A DNA stretch of 42,077 nucleotides, taken from IMG/VR virus record IMGVR_UViG_3300025889_000246, positions 1 through 42,077 of that record. One strand, given 5' to 3'. The first letter of the stretch is position 1, and each line of letters starts with the position of its first letter. Below are positions 10,001-17,500 of this stretch, one piece after another. Under the pieces are notes generated by a model. That model ran no database searches. It was not told where the DNA came from and was given only the letters and a program-made list of their open reading frames with translations. The position numbers were made by a program, and so were the translations under genes. This DNA comes from a virus.

Positions 10001-10068
10001 TCCATCCCAGTTACTCCAATGTAACCGGTGCCTTCTGCTCTTTGTGTGACTGCTGTAGGTATACTCAT
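7051..10068 (-). CDS. Large tail adhesin: FN3-like, glycine-rich and LamG-like lectin domains
   Basis: The 1005-residue product has a modular layout. Residues about 170-295 look like a fibronectin-III domain with unusual YY-rich turns. Residues about 430-675 are extremely glycine-rich (a run of eight Gly near 505-512, plus GGGGQG and GGAGGAFG), as in phage adhesins built on polyglycine helices. Residues about 700-985 resemble a LamG/concanavalin-type lectin, with FIARWDAST at the start, KPCIQFDN in the middle and DIIIYNKQLKNEERNAVYLYL at the end. The family pattern suggests binding of cell-surface glycans. The gene overlaps the upstream gpM-like gene by 4 bases (ATGA) and lies just before gpL, a position where lambda has no fibre. 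The receptor is unknown. Confidence 0.7.
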   Translation of the reverse strand: MSIPTAVTQRAEGTGYIGVTGMEFAVQTGFAIRTGFYLTNSGTTSVRMTLELDSSAHNFDQTYDFISGTYDVNDDRRVTILAGSTKFIPFDFYGLKSTSGPQSPITGPAGTGSYNTAINLSFISEIDGTQDRTYYAGQPELGVIRVNLTGYVTGHFGSTSELTPAHPQKFLGITGQKDDFGVYYHDLRWVNPPTGYYFEKYKIERSTDATQNWSALTTIEIPKIDRPTTLPPAVGGTYLNSFYYGTPTGIDGYNTYSDTNLTASTDYYYRIRGEHYDSSNTSTLISYSDWVYCSGVDSFSQSVSNDVLTGLVSGSTNLEPGDNPDPTIKLSTAEKGALEIYLQDGESNVILKDRFETEINKRNISKSNFLDYYTGVHFIIDENSTIGSSKYEQLLSNSPKIPAPAIKTGAVVNVGPSLGSELQMNLYLKNNAKIIGLGGVGGNAGIAKVVWTDSPSSGGGISFDIQPAQYGKSTDGGVGGNAIEIASGINNFRIYLPSIFSIYAGGGGGGGGDRLFAARAASQVRQAKQDRDIDLNTPVYLTKSENKIILDINAGGKNSLLAEFDFSDFAGIQTAGFGGGGQGSFKSDPGSTYQQGINTYQKTAWNETNKGNTQRAGAGRSFNLNYQISQGGAGGAFGQYGDRAPDSSFDDGLFTVISSTSNDEVGKLGGRGGFAVKSASSAYTTSNLIGALFFPNSDFQPENIGNFIARWDASTTVYNTGTTDATNGQDVETWVAAAKNSALSAVAVQIVGDATNKPKFYNVAASDNAVSRFNGKPCIQFDNLASAVINGIYNNSTDYTLTNNTEAFDIFYLVFPDSFGSKRQFNADNKKIRSQNLSFTKFNSNNNVSYLYNASSEIKESTGMPNRGNNYSVETSTSENADELMPSYAFVYNVAASKDGRKLVYKSFINNISKGAKELSNQESFKFDINPIIGANNGTSSFSVSDIIIYNKQLKNEERNAVYLYLRQRAMMNINIITTEDIDTTTSNNKVEDETGFAGYFKLTS

Positions 10069-11249
10069 GATAAGAAAGGATCAATTGTAATTAAATTTAA
10101 AAAATCTACTTCATAAGAAGTATAATCTATAGGCTGTTGTTTAAACTTTACTGATATATCATTATTATCTTTGAATTTTAAAGTGTGAGTCCATGATGTA
10201 CATAAAAACGCTTTTGTTTTATTGTATGGAGCTGGAGGAGTAAATAAAAATTGATCATAACCTCTGTGCTTCTCTAAAAAATGTAGAATAGCTTTAGCTT
10301 CTTTGTCTGACCTGCTTGTGAATGTTATATCTAAATTCAATAAAGATTTATTTAATCCATCTTCTACTCTTACTAAATAATCATTTTGAAAATTTTGCTT
10401 GTAAAATCTTGGCGCTTCATTAAAAGATATGCCTTTATTTATTGGCCAATAAAATTGTTTTTTAGTCCATAGTGTATTGTTACCTATTGGGCCATTGTCA
10501 TTTGTCGCTGTAGTTTCTGCATCTCCTGTGTAATAATACCATCCAGAAGTTGCTATTGTGAAATTAGTTCCGCTGCCATACACAATATCATCTTTTGAGT
10601 ATGTGTTTCCTGCGGCCCAAAATCCACTCGTATTACTAAATGGAATATAAAAATCTTTCCAGTCTGTTGTGGATCTATCTTCATTATGCAATGCTAAGCC
10701 AATATTATTAACATCAGGATATTCTAAAGAGTTATCAAATGTTTCTACAAAAAATTCTAACTCTTGATTGTATGGCTCAAATGGAGTCCAGTATATACCT
10801 GTGTAACCACCACTTGGCTTAGCCCCCTTATTAAATGAGTCTTCAAGTAAATGAATAACAGCTTTAGCTTCTTTATCTGATCTTTTACTGAGAGGTATAT
10901 TAAATTTTGCTTTTATTGCATTTTCAGACTTATTTAAATGGTTGAAATACCCATCTCCATAGTTGATATCATAGTAATGATTTTTAAACTCAACAGAAGC
11001 TCCATAAGATACTTCGTTAAAAAACTTATTTGTCCACGGGCTATTATCACCGGTAGGAGTATTGTGTATTGTTGAAGATGCCGCTGCACCAGTATAATAA
11101 TAGTGTCCTGATACATTTTGTGCAGCAGGATATTCTGTGCTACCAGTTGTGTAGCCACTATAATATACAATATCAAATTTAGAATAAGAATTTCCAAGCT
11201 CAAAAGCTGATACGTTAGCTATATTTGTTTCTCCAGAATTTAAAATCAT
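10065..11249 (-). CDS. Minor tail protein M-like, internally duplicated with CBM5/12-like modules
   Basis: The 394-residue protein consists of two homologous halves, about residues 17-190 and 210-372. Each half begins with a short YSKFDIVYYSG or YSKDDIVYGSG segment, then YYYTG and PWT or LWT, which resembles a CBM5/12 chitin-binding fold. A gpM-like domain follows. Its signature in copy A is INYGDGYFNHL with SKRSDKEAKAVIHLLE; in copy B it is TSRSDKEAKAILHFLE with FLFTPPAPYNKTKAF. Lambda gpM is a single domain of about 110 residues. The gene overlaps both neighbours by 4 bases and lies between a tube-like gene and the adhesin. The duplication is visible directly. Sugar binding is an inference from the fold pattern. 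Confidence 0.7.
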   Translation of the reverse strand: MILNSGETNIANVSAFELGNSYSKFDIVYYSGYTTGSTEYPAAQNVSGHYYYTGAAASSTIHNTPTGDNSPWTNKFFNEVSYGASVEFKNHYYDINYGDGYFNHLNKSENAIKAKFNIPLSKRSDKEAKAVIHLLEDSFNKGAKPSGGYTGIYWTPFEPYNQELEFFVETFDNSLEYPDVNNIGLALHNEDRSTTDWKDFYIPFSNTSGFWAAGNTYSKDDIVYGSGTNFTIATSGWYYYTGDAETTATNDNGPIGNNTLWTKKQFYWPINKGISFNEAPRFYKQNFQNDYLVRVEDGLNKSLLNLDITFTSRSDKEAKAILHFLEKHRGYDQFLFTPPAPYNKTKAFLCTSWTHTLKFKDNNDISVKFKQQPIDYTSYEVDFLNLITIDPFLS

Positions 11250-12061
11250 ACAGCAGCCTTACCTGTTAAATATTCTTGCGAAACAGAAAGAGAACCTTCC
11301 ATAAACCCGTTAGCTGCTGCAGACAAATCATTTTGATAAATTTGACCTGTGCAACCAAATTCTGTCAATGGCGACTCTCCATACACATCATAAATTTTAA
11401 TTACGACTCCCGCATTAGTACCAGTAAAAGATATTGCATTTCCAAAATCTTCGCCTTTTACAGACATATTGATAATAACATTTTCTTTTGTCACCCTGTA
11501 AGGAACCTCATTGCCAATTGTTACTACAGGATTTCTATCTGCTTTTACAGAATAATCAAAAGACATCTGTTTGTTTATACCAATATCATCTCCAGCTAAA
11601 AACGATCTTAAACCATGACCAATTGGAACTTCTTCTTGAATAGAACTGTAAGATTCAAAGTCTGAATCTGATCTACCATTGTCATTTAAAGACCCTAAAG
11701 ATCCGTACAAATCTATTTCTGATTGAAATAAAATAGGTTGAAATGGAGCCACAGAAAAACTCAAAGATCTAACAAATCCGCTTTCAAAACTAAGACCTGC
11801 AAAAGATCCATTAAAAGCTTCTCCGGTATGTTCTATAGCTGTCAAAGGATTTAAAAAATCATGAAAATCACCTGTACAATAATGAGAAAAACTTAATGTA
11901 CCTTTTGTTGGCCCTTGTGGCGCATAACGAATAACAGAACCCGTCACATCTGTAACTGGCTCTAAAGAAGCGCTAAAAGATAAAGTAGCATTCTCAGCAA
12001 AAATACTGGTGTTTGCTATCTTAAGTAACGCTTTTTCGTATTTTATAAATTTTGTTGCCAT
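11246..12061 (-). CDS. Tail-tube-like protein (paralog 3)
   Basis: The 271-residue protein shares a layout with the genes at 13648-14580 and 24923-26302. Residues 27-75 read LSFSASLEP, then APQGPTKGTLSFSHY, then HDFLNPLT, matching the same block in the 310-residue paralog (LSMSYSVAR, EPPQGEISFTRNY, DPLLDLTG). Residues 94-121 (FESGFVRSLSFSVAP and onward to DLYG) match the shared GF-x-T-x-YS-x-x-A-VGS block. It therefore probably adopts the tail-tube beta-sandwich fold and may form a distal tail ring. It is coupled to its neighbours by a 1-base overlap upstream and a 4-base overlap downstream. It could instead be a distal-tail adaptor of similar fold. Confidence 0.55.
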   Translation of the reverse strand: MATKFIKYEKALLKIANTSIFAENATLSFSASLEPVTDVTGSVIRYAPQGPTKGTLSFSHYCTGDFHDFLNPLTAIEHTGEAFNGSFAGLSFESGFVRSLSFSVAPFQPILFQSEIDLYGSLGSLNDNGRSDSDFESYSSIQEEVPIGHGLRSFLAGDDIGINKQMSFDYSVKADRNPVVTIGNEVPYRVTKENVIINMSVKGEDFGNAISFTGTNAGVVIKIYDVYGESPLTEFGCTGQIYQNDLSAAANGFMEGSLSVSQEYLTGKAAV

Positions 12062-13644
12062 TAGGTTATATCGAATTCATAAACAAAAGTAAGACTGGCT
12101 CCATTATATCTACCACTTGGAGCGCACCATGCTATGGTGGCTGTTGATTCAGCAGTAAATTCAAGGTAAGATTCTGAAGAGCTATCAATACTAAAAGTTA
12201 AAATGCAATTATCAGAAGCTGAAGCACTATCAAAAGATGCTGTTAAGTAACCAGCATTAACACCATTATTGCTAGACTCAAAAGACAAACAAGTCGCACC
12301 TTGCGCAGTAGCATCTACGTTGAAATTTCCATAAGCTGCTATTAATTTACCCGCATAAGGCATAACTGATTTCGCAATTTCATCAGAAGTTTCAGGGTAA
12401 GGATTGCCACTATTTGGATCAGTAATAGCAGAATAAGAATCGATTCTAGGATCTATATTTATAGCTGGCATATAAGCCGTAATACCCGTATTATTGAAAC
12501 ATTTTAATGGATGAGTAAAAACTTGGACAAATCTCCCGGTATTATGCCCAGAATTAGTTTTGTTATGAGTGTTGATGCCATGAGCTAAATATGCACACCC
12601 CCCAGTATCAACATAAAACAAATTGTTACAAACTGTAGTATTGTCAAACACAGCATTTGAAGCATTAAGTTGAGCTGTTTTATGATGAATTCCAAAGTAT
12701 TGATTGCTCCCATTTTTAAATGTTCCCGTTATCCAATTAACTCTTTGCGTACTACTTTGACAATTAGAATAACTTAAAACATTAGAATAAGCATTGCTGT
12801 CTGTGTTCTTAAAATATATCCACGAACCATTAGAATTATTACTATAAAAATCTCCAATAAGTCCATTATTTGTTTCTGAAACATTTAAAGCAGCATCAAA
12901 ATCTGTTGTTTTAACCCCTAACTGACCAGAAGCATTAAAATTAATATTAGACGCTCCTCCAGTATTAGCATTACCTAAACTAAATCCTCCAGCAGAAGTA
13001 TTAGAAATATATAAGCTGTTAGTAGCAGTCGTCCCTGAATCTCTTCTTAGTTCTATTACAGCTCCATTAGGATTATTTTGCACAATAGCATCTGATCCAC
13101 TTACAGCGCCAACTATATGAAGAATAGCTCCGGGGCTAGTCTCACCTATACCTATTTTTGATGAACTTTCATAAATAACACTGTTCGTTAAAGTTGTAGA
13201 ATCTGACCATTTAGGAATGTAATTAGCTATTCCACCAGTTAATAATCCACCGCCTCCAATATCAGATGTTGTTATGTTGGTCCAAGCATAAGTATCTGTA
13301 CCTGTTACTTTTAAAAACTTACCTGTAGTACCAGCACTGCCGCCAGTATCATAAATACCTCCTGTTACATGAAATGTTCCATTTACTTGCAGCGCATAAT
13401 TTGCTGTTGTGCCACCAATACCAATGTTTCCACCATCTTTGATAAATAAAGACACATTACTGCCATCATCGTAAAACGTAATGCCGTTTGCGTTGAGTGC
13501 GTAAAATGTCTCTCGCTTAAATAAATTGTCAACAGTGATGTTTTTGATTTCAGGGTTAGTTATAGAAGAATTTTTATCTCCTATAAATAACACATTACAA
13601 CCTGCTGTTGTCGTTAATGTATTGTAGTCTAGTATTTTTGGCAT
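12061..13644 (-). CDS. Tail fibre protein with GIG-type beta repeats
   Basis: The 527-residue product has three copies of the phage-fibre repeat of the form IGIG-TT-P---L-V-G: residues about 73-92 (GNIGIGGTTANYALQVNG), 163-182 (KIGIGETSPGAILHIVG) and 240-260 (QLGVKTTDFDAALNV). Such repeats occur in trimeric fibres and short tail fibres. The C-terminal 100 residues are rich in Ser, Ala and aromatic residues and look like a compact beta domain. No S74 chaperone endosialidase is present. The gene is wedged between two tail-tube-like genes, with 3 bases to the upstream gene and a 1-base overlap with the downstream gene. This placement suggests a structural appendage along or near the tail end. 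Receptor binding is an inference. Confidence 0.65.
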   Translation of the reverse strand: MPKILDYNTLTTTAGCNVLFIGDKNSSITNPEIKNITVDNLFKRETFYALNANGITFYDDGSNVSLFIKDGGNIGIGGTTANYALQVNGTFHVTGGIYDTGGSAGTTGKFLKVTGTDTYAWTNITTSDIGGGGLLTGGIANYIPKWSDSTTLTNSVIYESSSKIGIGETSPGAILHIVGAVSGSDAIVQNNPNGAVIELRRDSGTTATNSLYISNTSAGGFSLGNANTGGASNINFNASGQLGVKTTDFDAALNVSETNNGLIGDFYSNNSNGSWIYFKNTDSNAYSNVLSYSNCQSSTQRVNWITGTFKNGSNQYFGIHHKTAQLNASNAVFDNTTVCNNLFYVDTGGCAYLAHGINTHNKTNSGHNTGRFVQVFTHPLKCFNNTGITAYMPAINIDPRIDSYSAITDPNSGNPYPETSDEIAKSVMPYAGKLIAAYGNFNVDATAQGATCLSFESSNNGVNAGYLTASFDSASASDNCILTFSIDSSSESYLEFTAESTATIAWCAPSGRYNGASLTFVYEFDIT

Positions 13645-13647
13645 TTT

Positions 13648-14580
13648 TTAAATAAAGTTTTTAAATTGTAAATCGATTGCTAATAACCCATCAACAGATG
13701 TAGTTATACTTTCTGACACTAAATTGCCAGACGCTGGTATGTTTCCATCATAAGCCGTGATTCCCCTGCCGTCATCTTGTATAATTGCATTATTATGATC
13801 TCTAATAAACTCAGAATCATGATCTAAAAGTCCATCTAATGTGCCTTCTTCTATCGGGCACCTTATATTTACACTCAAAGATTTATATACACCACTTCTA
13901 ACATTATCTATCATGTTAGCTGTATAATAATCATCTATTTCTATTGTAAAATTGGTTGATAACTCTACAGGTGTTTGAGTTATAACCTGTGTTGGCGCAT
14001 AATAGTTTTGACTTGTTTTTTCTCTTAAATCATAAACAGGTGTTCTTGTTATATTATATTCTTGACTAAACTTAGTAATTCTATTACTATCGCTTTGATC
14101 AACCGATAAAATTATATTATCTTGATTCAGAAAGCATAAATTTGGCAATTCATAGATACCTGAGTAGTCTAACTCTCCACCTCTAACGCCGCTACCTAAT
14201 TGCCCAAATACAACAAAAGTACATCGAACTTGAGGTATAGAGCCCACATCTGCAGAAATAGAATAATTTGTTAAATAACCAGATGTGAACCCTATTACCT
14301 GTCCTGCACTTTCATTCAAATCGCTTGCATATATCAAAGATCCATCTACACCATAATCACCTGTCAAATCCAATAAAGGGTCATTATAAATATAATTTCT
14401 AGTAAAAGATATTTCTCCTTGCGGTGGTTCAGCTAAAATAGGCTGTATATGACCACCACCAAGAACGTTAATAGGGCGACGAGCTACACTGTAGCTCATA
14501 CTAAGATCTGTAATACCTGAGATCCCTGTACCGCCAACATAAAAAATATGCTCGTAACTTGGTGATGCGTTATATGCCAT
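13648..14580 (-). CDS. Tail-tube-like protein (paralog 2)
   Basis: This 310-residue protein follows the tape measure gene with one base between stop and ATG. Residues 97-127 (SGYLTNYSISADVGSIP, ending in TFVVFGQ) match residues 188-216 of the rightward major tail tube protein (NGFITDYSVEAAVGSLP, ending in VEAFN). The N-terminal half also aligns with the 271-residue paralog at 11246-12061. The C-terminal half repeats a beta-rich pattern with EIDDYYTANMIDNVR and LSVNIRCP. I read it as a second tube-type protein, perhaps a distal tail protein or tube-tip ring. Lambda has no such gene directly after the tape measure gene, so the role is inferred from the fold and position only. Confidence 0.6.
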   Translation of the reverse strand: MAYNASPSYEHIFYVGGTGISGITDLSMSYSVARRPINVLGGGHIQPILAEPPQGEISFTRNYIYNDPLLDLTGDYGVDGSLIYASDLNESAGQVIGFTSGYLTNYSISADVGSIPQVRCTFVVFGQLGSGVRGGELDYSGIYELPNLCFLNQDNIILSVDQSDSNRITKFSQEYNITRTPVYDLREKTSQNYYAPTQVITQTPVELSTNFTIEIDDYYTANMIDNVRSGVYKSLSVNIRCPIEEGTLDGLLDHDSEFIRDHNNAIIQDDGRGITAYDGNIPASGNLVSESITTSVDGLLAIDLQFKNFI

Positions 14581-14581
14581 T

Positions 14582-17500
14582 TTACTTTGCTACTTTAGTT
14601 TTACTTAATGAGCCGCCAGTTCTTTGCTCTTCATTGATAACCTGAAGAACAACAGATTTAATTCTTTCTGATAAATCTTTGGCTTTTGTTTTTTGATCGT
14701 TGGAACCACTTTGTTGATTACCATCTGTACTGCTAGAGCCTTCTCCACTTGATCCCATATTAATATTAATACTAATATTATTAGTATTAGAAGAATCAGA
14801 AGAACCTAATTTTTGAGCAGATTCTGCGACGCTTCCTCCTTCTTGATAGCCCGGTATATACCCGCCGTTAATGCGGTTCATGAATCCAAGACCATATTTA
14901 CGCACAGCTCTATTATTCATTACAAATTCTCCACCAGCCATAAATGCAGGAATAGAATCTATATTTCTAGGACCGCTAGAGATATATCCCCCAGCTTGCT
15001 TAACATAACCTGTCTTATACGGACCCATACCAGACGCTGGCACAGGAGGGCCAGCATAACCTTCTGGTAGCTCAGCAGGTATGTCCCCAGAAGCTCCACC
15101 TCCAAATTTACCTTGCATTGCTGCTCCTGCAGATCCTATAACAGCAGAAACAGCAGTTTGAATAATCATGTTCCTTAAAGCTGTTTTTTTAGCTTTCTTT
15201 TCTTGCCTTCTTTGCTCTGCAGCAATAGCAGCGTCTCTCATTTCTTTTAGCAATGGATCGTCGCTAGCATAATACATGCTGCTCATTTGACCGCTGCTTT
15301 TTAAATTTACATCTTGATTTAAAAATGCTCCTCCACCCTTAAATCTTGGAGCCATTCCGAAATTTAATCTATCAATTGCTGAAGGGCCACCTAACGCTCG
15401 CACAGCATTTCTATTTAAAACGTATTCTCCATCTTCAAGTAAAGCTGGGTTTCTATCTCCGGTACGATTACCAGAAATATACATACCATTTTGAGCTTTT
15501 ATAACGCCACCTCGTTGCTTTTTAAATGGCACAGCTCCTAAAGTCATAACTCCACCAACAATATTTTCTAAAGCTTGTCGGCGCATAATACGCATAAAAT
15601 CCATAGCAACATCCGTTAAAGCACTTTTAAGATCTTTTGTTTTGTCTAAAGTAGCTTCCATGGCAGAAGCCATACCATCCCTAAATTTGATAGGAATTTC
15701 TTTAGTCATGCTATACTGGAATGTTTCTAGATCATCTTTAACCTGCCCCATACCTTCTTTAAGACCAAGACCTATACCGCTAGGACCGCGCTTTTGAAGT
15801 TCTCTTAAGAATTTTTCGTTTGTTTGTCTATAGTCTTCATTAAATTTCTCTCTGCTAGCCGCAGCTTGTAATTCAATTTCTTTTCTTTCTGCTTCAGCAT
15901 TGTCTAGGATTTCTTTTTGCCTTGCCACAAAATCATTATAAGCTGCTGAATAATTTGCATCCCCCGGACTAACTTGCCCTAAAGTTTCACGCCTTGCTTT
16001 GGCGATAGCTTGCTCTTGATCCGTGAAAGATCTTTCTAAATCTCTTTGTTCTTTTGCGTTTAAATCACCCACATCAGCTCTAAACCTAGCTCCAGCAATA
16101 GATTGAGATTCTCTTATTCTTTGAGAGCCGGTAAGTCCAACGCTCATATCTAAGCCAAATTCTCTTCTAGATAAAGCAAGATTAACATCAGCTTGCTGTT
16201 TTGCTATTTGCGCATCAGCAATTCTTCTTTGAGCCTGAATGCTAGATATTTCTCTTTGAGCTTCTAATTCTTCTTTTGTGTTTTGAGCTCTAATTTCCTC
16301 AATGCGTATTTTTTCTTGGTTTATTGTTTTTTCATTATTTAGAGTTTTATTTCTTTGCTCATTTTCTTTAACTAATAATTCATAATTATCAAAAAAAGCT
16401 TTAATACTTGGATTAGCAATTATTTCATCTTCGGTAAATAAAGCTCTCATTCTTGTGTCAAAGCCAGATATATCTCCCCCTGACTTTAAAGCAGCCTCAA
16501 AGTCTGTTAGGGCTGCTAATCCTTCTTGGCTTTTGTTTGCTTTGCCAAAAATATCTGCATATTTTGCTGCGTTATCAGCGTAAAATTGATCAGCAGAATT
16601 AACGACTTTATTTGCATAGTCTGCTTCTATCTGGGATTTCATATTGTTGAATTTTTCGATAGGAGCATTGATGCCATCTAGCATAGAATTTTGCAGATTT
16701 GTCATAGCATCAGTAAACTGTTTTTGTATATCTCTATCTTTAATAGATTGTTGGGCTTTTTTTACATCAATAAGTATTCTATCTTTGATAGCTGTAAAAT
16801 TAATTATCTCTTGCTCTTCAGGTGTTAGCGTAGTTTTCTCAGAAGTTGCTTTTCTTTTAGAAGCTTGATTTAGCAAGCTGTACATAAAACGACCTTTTTC
16901 TTGACGATTCATTTCTGCAAAGCCGCCCTGCTTAAAAGCTTTTATTTGATCAAAGTCTACACCCAATAAGCTTTGACCTTGCATATCAAGACTTAGAGAA
17001 GTTGCGTATCCTAATTTTTCTTGAGACATAGCTGCTTCTAATGCTCTTTTCTTGAAACCTGCTTGACCATAAACAGATGGATCTACAAATTCATCTAAAA
17101 ATTGGTTGGCTAATTGATCCATAGTGATATCAGAAGCATTTTCTCCAGAAGCTAACAATCTAGCGCCAATTGATCCAGCAGCTCTATTTTTTTCATATTT
17201 TAGTAAAGATGCAGTCATTTCAGTAATGCTGCCGTTAGCCTCTTTAAAAGATCCATCTAAACCGCTACCACTTTCTTGCAGTTTTTTCATGGCATCAGCA
17301 GCTCTTTTGTTAGCATCTGTTAATTCGTCTTGTGTCAAAGCAGAAGCGATATCTTTTTGCGCTTGAATATATTGCTCTGCTGCAGAAGAATTTGCTTCTG
17401 TAGTTTTTTGATAATCATCAGCTTTTTGCTTGAGCTCTTCTAGAGATAAAGATGAATCATATGCGGCTTTGCCTACACCTATTAAACCTCCAATAACTGC

